A stretch of 64,000 nt of DNA from Diphasiastrum complanatum (lineage: Eukaryota; Streptophyta; Lycopodiopsida; Lycopodiales; Lycopodiaceae): NCBI GenBank assembly GCA_029204225.1, contig CM055108.1:47658815-47722814 (forward strand), read 5' to 3'. Under the pieces are notes generated by a model, which saw only the letters and a list, made by a program, of their open reading frames with translations, was not told the DNA's origin and searched no databases. Shown here in pieces: positions 54,778-64,000 of this stretch. The position numbers and the translations under genes are program-made. Position 1 is the first letter of the stretch, and each line of letters starts with the position of its first letter.

Positions 54778-55610
54778 CCTTCTGAGTCTTCTGAATTTGA
54801 ATGTGCTCCATTCATGATCGTAAGACTGACTCTCTCCAGTTTTTGTCCGTTTATAATTTCATACTCATCTAACTTGAGAACAACTATCAACTTGTTATTG
54901 GCATTCTCATTTGTAATACTGTAAAAATTTATGATGAATATTAGTAACTGATTAATGTCAATAAATAGATTGTTGGAATTGTTATATGCTAGACATTCTC
55001 CTTTCGAGCAATACACTTCATTGATATGAGATGGATTACCAACTATTGTCTAGATACCTTGGTTTAACATGTCTCTTTTTTTTAAAGATGAATTGGTCGT
55101 GGGATTGGAAACTTTCTAATACTTACCTATGCAAATGCCTCCTTTATCATCTTACACATTGTTGCATATGCTTCTCTACTAATGCTAGAAAAATCACATG
55201 CCCTCTGAACCAATGTAGTGTCCAATATTTTTCCAACTTCATTCATAATGTTATCAGTAACTGAAGCCTTAATCTTTTTCATTTTGTTATTGTTTAACAT
55301 TGATTTCATAGATTTAGAGGTCAAAATAGAAAGTAGTGAGTTTCCAATGGAAATCTCATCGGCCAAATGGTCTTCAGCAACCAATGTTGATCTGCATTGC
55401 AAACATAATGTTCATAAAAATGTCAGTAGAGATTAGGACAATCATAGAATTCACAGAGCATAATAAACAAATCAACAGAAAGTGGAAATTGATAAATAAC
55501 AAAACTAGTGATTATGATTGAATCAAAAAGTTCAAGCAATATTAAACCAAATAAGCTATAACTTACTTAAATGCACAAATTCATCTTTTTCGATAACCTC
55601 CTCTGGATGA
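54778..55610 (-). pseudogene. transposase-like gene of the convergent pair, copy 2 (truncated)
   Basis: A short exon (PEEVIEKDEFVHL, about 55605-55565) ends at GTAAGT. The next exon starts after GCAG near 55393 and runs CRSTLVAEDHLADEISIGNS, ILDTTLVQRACDFSSISREA and MCKMIKEAFA. A TAG follows where copy 1 has Gln, then KFPIPRPIHL (copy 1: KIYLPRPYQV), a frameshift, GNPSHINEVYCSKGE, NNSNNLFIDINQLL and VVLKLDEYEIINGQKLERVS with LTIMN. Everything after the LTIMN block, including the CxxC insert, is deleted. Similarity to copy 1 is at protein level with clear divergence, so these are related but distinct insertions. Confidence 0.6.
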
Positions 55611-55985
55611 TAGATCACATATATCCTTGGTTACCAGTCTTTTTCTCTTGTTGCTTCTGACCTTTTTGTAGAGCACATCCATATCTTTAACAAGAGACAA
55701 ATATGACATACGCATGGATTGAAATGCAATTTTTATCTCATCATTACTAGTTGTAAAATGATGCAAAGAATATTTCAATGTTTGGATCTCCTTCTTGAAC
55801 ATCTCATTTTCTTTTAAACAAGTTTTTAACTTTGTAGATTTGTCTTCGCACTCCTTTGATATTTTCCTTAATTTCTCTTCCAAATAATGTATTCTTTGCA
55901 TTGAATGAGCATTCTCATAGATCATCAAATTCTCACAGTAACTCAAAAGGCCATTTTTGACAATTGTCCAATGCTTAGCTACCCA
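55606..55985 (-). pseudogene. coiled-coil protein fragment, copy 2
   Basis: The open frame 56006-55581 includes NAHSMQRIHYLEEKLRKISK, KSTKLKTCLKENEMFKKEIQ and KIAFQSMRMSYLSLVKDMDV, then NKRKRLVTKDICDL. Heptad-like hydrophobics and charge point to a coiled coil. It is homologous to 18627-19010. It is flanked by copia integrase on the N-terminal side (55982) and by the transposase-like exon on the other. Its homology to copy 1 ends at the same residue (CDL). Family not recognised. Confidence 0.6.
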
Positions 55986-56800
55986 AGAAATTTTGGGCTG
56001 AAGCAATATCCACAGCCTGTATATGCAAAACTACTCTAGTATGAAGGTAGTTGACTCCAAAACTCCATTTGAAGCCTACTACGGGTCCAAACCAAGTCTG
56101 AAACACCTACGTGTATTTGGATGTCTCTGCTATGCTCAAGTACCATCTGATCTGAAGAAGAAGCTAGACCTAGTCAGCTGTCAATACATTATTATTGGCT
56201 GCTCAACCTCACACAAAGCATACCGCATCTATGATATTGAAATAGGCTAGATCGCAGTCAACCGAGATGTAGTCTTCATTGAAGACAAGTTTTATGATTT
56301 CAAGTAGAAGAAATGCAAGAGTTTGTTCCAACAACTCCATTTACCATCGTTGGCCTGGACCTACGACTGTTCAACCACAAGTTGTTGAAGACATCCCAGT
56401 CATTCACCCAGGAGAGTCGTCGACTCAAGAACCTCCAGTTCGAAGGTCTGCACGACAAAGACATCAACCTGATCGCTTTGTCCCTCGGGTGTTTATAAGC
56501 CACGATGAACCTGCCTCTATTGCAAAAGCTCTATCAATGACAGATGCAGACAAATAGAAAGCTGCTATGGACGTTGAGTATGACTCACTGATGAAGAACA
56601 AGACTTGGAGTCTTGTAAATCCTCCTACAAGTACGAAACTCATTGACACCAAGTGGATCTTCAAACGAAACTCAAGCCAGACTGAGCTATATCCAAATGG
56701 AAAGCTCGTTCAGTGGTTAAAGGATATGAACAAGTTTATGGAATAGATTACACTGACACGTTCAGTCTAGTGGTAAAACGTCAATCTATTCGCGATTGTG
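55982..56800 (+). pseudogene. copia integrase C-terminus and RT N-terminus fragment
   Basis: The frames give KFWAEAISTACICK, then MKVVDSKTPFEAYYGSKPSL and LRVFGCLCYAQVPSDLKKKL (56023-56250), VNRDVVFIEDKFYDF, the linker RRSARQRHQPDRFVPRVF (56279-56557), then MDVEYDSLMKNKTWSLVNPP and DTKWIFKRN near 56580-56670. It contains multiple stops and is not the same family as E1. RT ends near 56800. Confidence 0.8.
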
Positions 56801-56829
56801 GTTTGGTACATGATTGAAAATTCCACTAG

Positions 56830-57930
56830 CCATCCTAAATAGGTCTCTCAAATATAAATTTATTTTGATCAAAAAAACAATATTCATGAAGCCTTAAAGG
56901 CTAGCACGTTGAACTTTGCTAGCCTTTAAATATAGGTTCATTTTTATATTGAAAAAATGTTCACGAAGCTCTTAAGAAAAGCAAAAGCAAAAATTTTTTT
57001 TTTTTTAGCCGACTCAGCTAGCATGATAATCGAATAGGCCCAAAAAAATAAGTTAATATTTTTTTAACTTAAGTCATTATCTTTTATGTAAGCGTAATGC
57101 CCTTCACAACTTGTGATGAGCTTATTTAAGATTTAGTGGGTTAACTATGTACCAAACCACAATTCTTATTCATAAAAAATCATGTACCGGCATTGAAAGG
57201 GTAGCACATGTGCTACCTTTTTGTTGAATCATGGATGCTAGATAAAAACTTGCAAAATATCAAAACCTCACAATTTGAGAGTCGAATGCACCAAAAGAGT
57301 GATGCCAAGAAGTTTGTAGGAAATAGGTCTCATAATATCTGATGTGTCATGCTAAAAACAAAGTGAAGTTGATTTATCTAGAGGCTAGAGCACCAAACTT
57401 TCCTAGCCTTTATATAAAGATTGATTTTGATAATTAAAAAATGTTATTGAAGCTCTAAAGGCGAGCAAAAGCAAGCTGACTCAGCTCGCGTACTAGCTAA
57501 ATTAGCTCAAAATTTTTATGTTTTGAAAAAAAAATTAATATTAAAATTACATATTTTTTCTTTTTTGTAGGCATAGCGCCTTCACAGCTTCATAAATTTT
57601 TTCTCATCATCAAAATAAACCTATATTTAAAAGGTGACAAAGTATATTGCTATGGACTTATTTAAAATTTGATTGGTAGAGAGCTTTTTAGTTATGTATC
57701 AAACTGATATTCTTGTTTATAGAAAATCATGCAGTGTCATAAAAAGGTCAGGACATCACGTGTTACCTTTCTGCTGAACATGGGCAAAATGAAAGTCTCA
57801 ATTTGTCAAAACCTCACAATTTAAGGGGTGACTGCGCCAAGAGAGTCATGCCAAGAAGTTTTTAGTCATTGCCCTCCCAAATATCTAGTGTATCATGCTA
57901 AAAACAAAATGAAGTTGATTTATCTAGAAT
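56830..57930. repeat. ~0.55-kb tandem duplication, noncoding
   Basis: The two halves share in order GAAGC(C/T)(T/C)TAAAGGC(T/G)AGC, GACTCAGCT(A/C)GC, GTACCAAAC/GTATCAAAC, AAAATCATG, CAAAACCTCACAATTT and ATGCCAAGAAGTTT at offsets of about 544-548 bases (for example 57266 and 57810). Both contain T-rich or A-rich runs. No coding signal was seen. Confidence 0.7.
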
Positions 57931-58621
57931 GATCGATTCCCAACATTTTAAGCATTATCATGGTCGATAGCTATGACAAGTATATTCTCAAGAATATTGG
58001 AAAAGGTACAATATGTTCTTAGAATGAATTCACTAGCAAACCTTTGGAGTTTGGACATGATTGTCAAATTATATCATTTGTTTTTTGTATTCTAGAAGCA
58101 CTTCCAAGAGTAGAATTTCCATGTAAATTTAGAACCAAAATTTGTGAACCTTCCAACCACAATGCTCACGTGGACATCAATAAAAAGTTGACACACAACA
58201 CATGAAAATTCCGATGGAATGTGCATGTGTATAGCCAATGATAAGTTGCTAGATGGCACATGCATTTTTTGTCAGAATTTGCATTTTAATGCAGCTCATC
58301 CGCGTGTACATGGATTGGCTATCAACATGTACATCTGTTGGCAAAAGATACCCAAAAAAATTATTATATATGCACACACAAAAAAAAATCCTCTTGGTCA
58401 TTGTGTAGGAAATAGGAATAAAAAAAAGTATAAAACCATTGAAAATCACCCAAAAAGACACAAAAAAGCACAAAAATAAAGTAGTTCACACCTACACATT
58501 ACGTCGGAGTATGCCAGATACGTAGGAAAAGGCCGAGGGCTTTGGGCCTGCTATCTTGGTATGATGGTGCCCTTGGGCACCCATCTCCTAGCCCAGAAGG
58601 CCCTAAAACACAGAACGACAC

Positions 58622-58623
58622 AA

Positions 58624-58654
<31 letters not shown>

Positions 58655-58773
58655 ACAACAAAAACAAAAACAAATTTAGCCTTGGCATAAGGGTAGTTTT
58701 CTAAGAAGAGCTTGCATCTCCCAACCCAAAAGGCCCGAGACCCTCCCCCCCCCCCTTTCAAAAAAAAAAAAAA
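58622..58773. repeat. duplicated poly-C/poly-A block
   Basis: A C-run followed by an A-run occurs at about 58624-58655 and again at 58743-58772. Each is followed by TTAGCCTTG, then GGGTAGTTTTC and AAGAAGAGCTT. The period is about 110 bases. Confidence 0.75.
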
Positions 58774-58855
58774 TTAGCCTTGACTGAAAGGGTAGTTTTC
58801 AGCTAAGAAGAGCTTTTGACAGAAGGGTAATTCTGAACTAAGAAGAGCTTTCAAA

Positions 58856-59228
58856 TATTATGGATCTAAACAGACATCTGCAGAAAAAGTATTATGGATC
58901 TAACAGACATCTGCTGAAAAAGTATTATGGATCTAAACATACATCTGCTGAAAAGCTATAATGGATCTAAACAGACATTTGCTGAAAAAGTATTGTGGAT
59001 CTAAACAGACATCTGCTGAAAAGCTATAATGCATCTAAACAGACATATGCGGAAAAGGTATTATAGATCTAAACAGACATCTGCTGAAAAGCTATAATGG
59101 ATCTAAACAGACATTTGCTGAAAAAGTATTATGGATCTAAACAGACATCGGCTGAAAAGCTATAATGGATCTAAACAGACATTTGCTGAAAAAGTATTGT
59201 GGATCTAAACAGACATCTGCTGAAAAAG
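58856..59228 (+). repeat. 33-bp minisatellite, 11 units
   Basis: The unit is TATTATGGATCTAAACAGAC + ATCTGCTGAAAAG. From the third unit, units beginning TATTRTGGATCT alternate with units beginning CTATAATGGATCT, making a ~67-bp higher-order dimer. It lies 0.7 kb beyond the stop codon of the GRAS gene. No spacers occur. Confidence 0.92.
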
Positions 59229-59898
59229 TTTCATGGATAATTTCTGAAACGACACAGAAAGCTGTAACTCGAAATGTTGGTGGACTTTTATTACTTCGAG
59301 ACTTCAGCAAATTGTTTCGGAAAATGGATCTCATGACATTTGCAGAAATCTCATAGATAATAATCGAATAAGAAGGGCAAATAAAGAAAGAATGCATAAT
59401 TGCTATTTCGCAATGGCTATTTTGTAATGGATCGACAAGTTATTGCTACTTCATGTTAGAAGCAAGAATACTTGGATCCACGTTTTCTTGCCATACCTCA
59501 TAAATACTTTTCTTTTGCTGGAATGTCCATTTTGACTAACATTTTTGTAGAACAGCTTTGATGCTAACATTTAAGAAAGAATTGGATGCAATTTCTGGTC
59601 AGGTATGGCAAGAGATGAAAATTTTTGGTCAGATAGTGATTTGCTGTGCAGTCCTGCTCTGCACACCAGAAGGCTTGTGTAACCTCGTCTGTATATGATC
59701 CTCAGACATACTTTGTATGAAGCTTGACTACATCGATGATTGGTTAATGTTTAATCTCTCTGCTCATCTACTTAAGTTGCTATGTAGGTGCAAAAAATGC
59801 CACCACCAGTATCTCAGGTATTGTCAAGTTAATCTGGAAATCGCAAGAAACCGTCGCATCTTTGGTCTTGCCATGTCTGATTTGGTCTAGCAATCTTG

Positions 59899-61764
59899 CT
59901 AGCACCTCCAAGTCGAAGCGGAAACTATAGGCTTTCCTTTCCAGCCTAAGACGATGCAGCCTTTCTCTTCCACCAAGGTGTATCCTTCGCATTGAAATGA
60001 CATTGTCAAGCATTTGCGGGCCTCGTTCAAGACCCTGAGCGGCTTTGAATGAAATCCTGCCCGACTTAGACGCCTTCGCCATTGATCTGACCTTTCATGT
60101 CTTTCGACTCTGTCGGGGCCTTCACAAGAAATAATGTTCATTATCTCCTGAGCGAAGTAAAACTGTTCCATCTTCACTCTTTCAGGGCTGGATCTTGGCA
60201 AAATCGCGTCCATGGAGTCAAAGATTGCTGCATAGTAGTGAAGCGCCTCCATGTAACGGCCCAGGAAGAAGGGACCGTTGTGCCATGCATCTTGCTCCAC
60301 GACAGTGAGCACCTTCGGCGAGAGGTCGTAGATGGATTTTAAAACTGATTTGAGCGATATGCGGCTTTCTTTTACCACAGAATGCAACTGAAAGATACTG
60401 TTGATTGCTACTGCTTCGCCTTGGTTTATATCCAGTGTGCTTTTCTGAAGATTTTCTACAGAATCCGTCACCGTTCTGAATTTAAAAGGGAGATTCAAAG
60501 AGGCAGCAATTTTTCCCAAACTTTCACCTACTTCCACCAGTGCTGGTGAGGAAGATCCTATAGCGGTTATGCGCACTAGTCGAGGAGGCACACCCGTCCT
60601 AGATGCAAGAGCCTGAAGCAAAGATGGCCACTGCAGGCCACTGGTCATTCCCAAGTCTACTATATGCACAAACGCCTCGCCATCAAAGGCTTCCAGTATG
60701 GAACGGTTGGCTGCATAATGACCAAAAGAAATGTAGGGACAAAGTTGATAGACGAGCTGAAAAGCTTCTTGCTTCAAACGCTCATCTACGACAAATCTAT
60801 GTACTCTGAGAGGCCGCAGGTAAGGGGATTCTAAACCTTGCGATCGAGCAGTAAGAGCCTCCACAAAGTAGTAAGTCAATCTTTGCATAGAATCCCCGTA
60901 GGGTGACACCATAAGCTTGAGCTCTTGCAGACAAATGTTGGCTTGGGATTTGTCACGGCAAGCAACAGCCTCTGCAGCAGCGACTAGCAGTTGCACCAAT
61001 TGAACACCTAGATTGGGATTATGTTCGAACTGAGTTCGATCGTTACCTACAGAGAGCTGAGATTGGGATTTTGCAACAGCTGCCATTGATCCATGAGATC
61101 TGTTCAGTGGCGTACTAGTTTGCACAACGCTTTTCCGTTGGTGATTATGTGATAATTTATTTACGAACTCTGATGCGCTTTCCTCTGTGAGGTTACTCAC
61201 GTCATCATTCTCCGCCTCCAGCATTTGCATGAGTCCACGCTCGGATTCAGTAAGATCTTCACAAAGACCAGTATAAGTATGGTGAAAATCAACAGTTTCA
61301 CCTCCTAACGATACGGCTCCTTCACAGTCCTGCCTTGACAGAAAAGAGTCAAAAGACCCGCTACAACCCTCAACCTCACAAGATGCATCATTGGGACTTA
61401 CATCCAGCATTGCTTCCGTGTAAGAATCGGCACTCTTCACATCCCACTTGAATCCCTCATGTTCATAAGTAACATCATAAGTCCACCCGTCCTCAGGAGA
61501 TTGACTGGCCAAGGAATCCCATCCTGAGGAACCAGACGATCCATAAGAGGATGACTGAAGGACCGCCTCCATCTCCGCTGCCATTCGCTCCCACAGTTCT
61601 GCATCCTCGCATTGACCAAAGCTAGATTCCATTGCACCATACTGTACGTCTTCCCAAGCTGGCAAATCAGAGGGTGATATCATACTGCCCAACTCGAGCA
61701 CAGAAGTGGGATCGTACTCATTCTCGTCTTCAAAAAGCAGCCTTTTGAGAGTGGCTTTTTGCAT
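59899..61764 (-). CDS. GRAS-family transcription regulator, 621 aa, intronless
   Basis: The ATG at 61764 starts MQKATLKRLLFEDENEYDPT. Residues 1-~245 are acidic and Ser-rich, without DELLA or TVHYNP motifs. The GRAS domain runs from about 250: leucine-rich repeat I (LVQLLVAAAEAVACRDKSQA and GDSMQRLTYYFVEALTAR), the VHIID block as VHIVDLGMTSGLQWPSLLQA (about 363), leucine repeat II (SLGKIAASLNLPFKF), PFYRE-type region (VLTVVEQDAWHNGPFFLGRY, then AQEIMNIISCEGPDRVERHE near 553), and SAW (WRRRLSRAGFHSKPLRVLNE to VSASTWRC). All family blocks are present and the length is usual. GRAS proteins act in the nucleus, usually through partner transcription factors. The subfamily was not settled. A TATA box lies about 290 bases upstream, and a minus-strand uORF (from 61981) overlaps the start. 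Confidence 0.93.
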   Translation of the reverse strand: MQKATLKRLLFEDENEYDPTSVLELGSMISPSDLPAWEDVQYGAMESSFGQCEDAELWERMAAEMEAVLQSSSYGSSGSSGWDSLASQSPEDGWTYDVTYEHEGFKWDVKSADSYTEAMLDVSPNDASCEVEGCSGSFDSFLSRQDCEGAVSLGGETVDFHHTYTGLCEDLTESERGLMQMLEAENDDVSNLTEESASEFVNKLSHNHQRKSVVQTSTPLNRSHGSMAAVAKSQSQLSVGNDRTQFEHNPNLGVQLVQLLVAAAEAVACRDKSQANICLQELKLMVSPYGDSMQRLTYYFVEALTARSQGLESPYLRPLRVHRFVVDERLKQEAFQLVYQLCPYISFGHYAANRSILEAFDGEAFVHIVDLGMTSGLQWPSLLQALASRTGVPPRLVRITAIGSSSPALVEVGESLGKIAASLNLPFKFRTVTDSVENLQKSTLDINQGEAVAINSIFQLHSVVKESRISLKSVLKSIYDLSPKVLTVVEQDAWHNGPFFLGRYMEALHYYAAIFDSMDAILPRSSPERVKMEQFYFAQEIMNIISCEGPDRVERHERSDQWRRRLSRAGFHSKPLRVLNEARKCLTMSFQCEGYTLVEEKGCIVLGWKGKPIVSASTWRC

Positions 61765-61981
61765 TGCAACTGCAGCTCAACAGTGACAATGGTATTGTCC
61801 CCAAAGAGACAGACCAGCTTCGCCTGTGCAGTGACAGTGAATCGTCTCCTCTCTCTAAAGAGAGAGAAACCAGTTTGTAGCGGATCGTTTCCAAAGAGAG
61901 AAAGCAGCTTGGCCAGCTCGCTGCTGTTTGCTTGGAGAGCTGAATGCAGGTTGGTGCTTTCTGATTACTTTCTGCTCTCAT
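61730..61981 (-). other. possible uORF overlapping the GRAS start codon
   Basis: An 83-codon frame begins at the ATG ending 61981 (MRAESNQKAPTCIQLSKQTA) and ends at 61730 inside the GRAS coding region in another frame. With a transcription start near 62020 it would lie in the 5' UTR and could lower GRAS translation. Chance occurrence is possible. Confidence 0.35.
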
Positions 61982-62051
61982 TTAAGAACAAAATCTGGTA
62001 CACTATTGCTTGCTCAATGCTTAGTCAGTGGCGGGGTCCCACCATCGCCCG

Positions 62052-62058
62052 TTTTATA
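62052..62058 (-). promoter_or_regulatory. TATA box of the GRAS gene
   Basis: The minus strand reads GAGGTATAAAACGG. A start about 30 bases downstream (near 62020) would give a ~260-base 5' UTR. That UTR is rich in CTCTCT/GAGAGA, a common plant core-promoter element. Confidence 0.55.
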
Positions 62059-62255
62059 CCTCATCCTTTCCCTCAATTCTATCTGCTTCCCTCTTTTTGT
62101 TCTTTATTCCCGAATCCATTCGTGCGAAGTTTCGGTGTATACCAATAAGGACCTTTTTTTGGGGGACCCGTCAGGCGGGGATTGGCTTTTCTACCACATG
62201 AAAACATGCCTACATTTTTTTTACAAGCACCTGAAAGTGTGTCAAAAACGATTAA

Positions 62256-62490
62256 AAAAATTTGACATGCACATAAAAAAACACTTGCTGTGAAAAAATT
62301 TCTAGGGATTCCACCTCACGAGGCACAACCTTTTGATTCTTTCTTACCTTTGTAGCCATGGCAAAGTCTACAACTTTCTCTCCCTCAATACGTCCTAAAA
62401 ATTGACATGCACATTAAAAAACACTTGCATGACCTTTTGGTTCTTTCTTACCTTTGGCCTCTACAACTTTCTCTCCCTCAATACATCCTA
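62256..62490. repeat. imperfect tandem duplication upstream of GRAS
   Basis: Phrases TTGACATGCACAT(A/T)AAAAAACACTTGC, CCTTTTG(A/G)TTCTTTCTTACC and CTACAACTTTCTCTCCCTCA + ATAC(G/A)TCCTAA occur in order at 62262 and again at 62402. The second copy has lost a ~55-base segment. No gene was seen in 62160-63300. Confidence 0.7.
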
Positions 62491-63329
62491 ATCTGAGTCT
62501 AATCTCAAAAAATGGTTTTTAAAGTGATCTTTACTCTTGGTAAGGCTTCTTTGAGAAGTCTAACTTTCTAACTACAATTAAATGGGTGTGGCCAAGGTTA
62601 CTTGAGAAGTTAAATGGGTGTAGCAAGGGTCATTTGATAATTATCTACTTGACTTCTCAAATCGACCTTACCTCTAGTAAAGATCACTAAGAAAGATCAT
62701 TTGCTCATGTAACTCATTTAACAAGTCTAGCTTGTTAAATATCCTTATATGTTGTGGTTAACGATCGTGTGAGAAGCTCCTTTCTAATGATCCTTAAGGT
62801 CTTTTCACATGCAAAGGGGGCCAATAGTGATGTTGAGTCAAACTAACTTCCTTCCATGAGCCCCCTTTATTTCCCTCCATCGAGGCCCATTCTACACACA
62901 AACCTATCGGGGAGACCTTTATTCTCTCTCCTTGATCGTATATGAGCCACATAATTGTTCTCCAACCTAAGAAATTCAAATCTAAATGGCTCCTAATAAA
63001 TAGGGGCCTTAGGGCATGTGAGGGGTACTTCCTGACATCTCTACTTGATGAATTTATTCACCTTTCCAAAATTCAATTTTAATTTGGACCCATTTACTTT
63101 ATGAGATCTATCCAATCAACTAAAGAAAGCAAATCACCACACCGAACCAAAATCGACTCTAGCCGACCAACAACAATGCGACATCTAACAATGCCAATTG
63201 GCATGGTTATGGCACCACTATTGACACTATCGTAACTGATTCGATGAGGAGTTCTTCATGTACTTCATCTTTCTATGAACTTGCTATCTATTAGCTAAAT
63301 AACAAATCTAGGGCATAGAGTATAATTCA

Positions 63330-64000
63330 AATCTCATCAGTGTAAAATTGTCGATAGGACAAATAGATTCCTTGTACTCAAAAAGAGGCATGACTATCTA
63401 TACAGGCTTAGTGACTGTTATTTTCATACAAATCCAATTTTAGATACTTGTGTTCTTGTTAATAAATAGTTGATTTGGCGCTATAGGCTTGGGCATTTGG
63501 AATATGCATCTATTTCGAATATGTCTAGACAATCTTTAGTATCAGATCTCGACTATCTAGATAAGAAAGTCAATTTTTTAGTCTGTCAAAGTTGTATCAT
63601 AAGCAAACATATTAGGATACCATTTAGACCAAATTTTAAGTATATAGCTAAAGATTTGTTAGATGTTGTACATTTTTTTTTTTTGCATACATATCAAGCA
63701 ACTACTGGTCGTTATATACAACATATACAACTTGGCAATGCCATTTATGGAGCTAGTCTCCTTAGATGTCACTACATAGTGGTCGAGATTTGAGCTTGCA
63801 CCTTTCCGGTGGCAGCCAACAACTCTACCTACCCCACTATGATGGACGATGTTGTACATTTTGATATATGTGGCCAATGAGAACATTGTCTCTAGTAGGT
63901 GCAAAATTATTCAATACATTCATTGATGAATTTTTGAGAAGAACAATTGTATAATTTATAGAGCATAAATCAAAAGCAGTCCACTTCTTCAAAATCTTCA
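63330..64000 (+). pseudogene. copia pre-integrase and integrase fragment, split by a SINE
   Basis: The frames give KKRHDYLYRLSDCYFHTNP (pre-integrase), LIWRYRLGHLEYASISNMSR with a CQSC zinc pair (63470-63600), then LLDVVHF, where a SINE interrupts. After the SINE, DICGP and, after one shifted base, MRTLSLVGAKLFNTFIDEFL and EHKSKAVHFFKIF continue to the window end, with one stop. The core integrase continues outside the window. Confidence 0.8.
63673..63847 (-). mobile_element. tRNA-type SINE with 15-bp target duplication
   Basis: The 15 bases GATGTTGTACATTTT occur at 63662-63676 and 63848-63862 and flank about 171 bases. A 12-T run at the left edge is the poly-A tail of a minus-strand element. 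Read on the minus strand, its head contains TAGTGGGGTAGGTAG (A-box-like) and, about 40 bases on, GCTCAAATCTCGACC (close to the pol III B box). The size, tail, promoter boxes and long direct repeats are those of a SINE. Removing it restores the copia motif VVHFDICGP. Confidence 0.85.

Noticed and set aside
58856-59228. CRISPR-like array
   Set aside because: Units are directly adjacent with no unique spacers, and the genome is a plant; it is a minisatellite.
63740-63847. tRNA gene
   Set aside because: The A- and B-box-like sequences sit in a poly-A-tailed insertion with a target duplication; I could not build a cloverleaf, so it is a SINE head.

Overview
This is a nuclear window from a land plant. 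It holds one clearly intact host gene, an intronless GRAS transcription factor at 59.9-61.8 kb on the minus strand. Almost everything else is nested and decayed transposon sequence: Ty1/copia LTR elements with the initiator-tRNA primer site (TGGTATCAGAGC or its complement at about eleven places), Ty3/gypsy remnants, two kinds of transposase-like gene, one SINE and many short tandem duplications. Prokaryotic signals, rRNA, tRNA genes and CRISPR arrays were not seen. The mix of elements and the DUF7869-type and KLDE/CxxC transposase-like genes made me think of a large-genome seedless plant, but that is only an impression.

Layout. 1-3722: a copia-gag element on the minus strand with no integrase and no recognisable RT (E0). 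3987-5514: two further LTRs in opposite orientation. 5.8-7.3 kb: broken DUF7869-type gene. 8869-14304: copia element E1 with both LTRs and a broken pol. 14.3-17.6 kb: gypsy gag and LTR. 17.7-20.6 kb: copia scraps and a coiled-coil fragment. 23.4-24.7 kb: copia and gypsy gag scraps. 25.0-29.5 kb: copia element E2 with most of RT deleted. 29.5-32.5 kb: a convergent two-gene unit, with a plus-strand acidic two-exon gene facing a minus-strand multi-exon transposase-like gene. 32.5-35.1 kb: a truncated E1-family copia element. 36251-41577: element E3, with LTRs that look identical, a 5-bp target duplication and one uninterrupted 1140-codon ORF across the internal region. 42-43.5 kb: the second unit of the repeat that E3 split. 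47.9-49.5 kb: gypsy protease/RT. 50.7-51.4 kb: a cluster of HSP70, beta-tubulin and HSP90 gene fragments. 52.5-56.0 kb: an acidic-repeat ORF, an unknown spliced fragment, a copia 3' end, a second degenerate copy of the convergent pair, and a second copy of the coiled-coil fragment. 56-59.2 kb: copia scrap, 0.55-kb tandem duplication and minisatellite. 59.9-62.1 kb: GRAS gene and its promoter. 63.3-64 kb: copia integrase interrupted by a tRNA-type SINE with a 15-bp target duplication.

Three things stand out. (1) E3 looks very young. It encodes a continuous Gag-protease-X polyprotein in which integrase is absent and RT is only a ghost, and E0 shows the same design in a second family. This suggests gag-pro elements that keep a long ORF while relying on enzymes supplied in trans. 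(2) The convergent gene pair occurs twice (29.5-32.5 and 54.3-55.6 kb) with the same gene order and the same intron position in the plus-strand gene. It looks like a two-gene DNA transposon that I cannot assign to a named superfamily. (3) HSP70, tubulin and HSP90 coding fragments are stitched together in mixed orientation within 0.7 kb. Most reading frames here are broken, so the transposon entries are mainly pseudogenes. Boundaries were read by eye.
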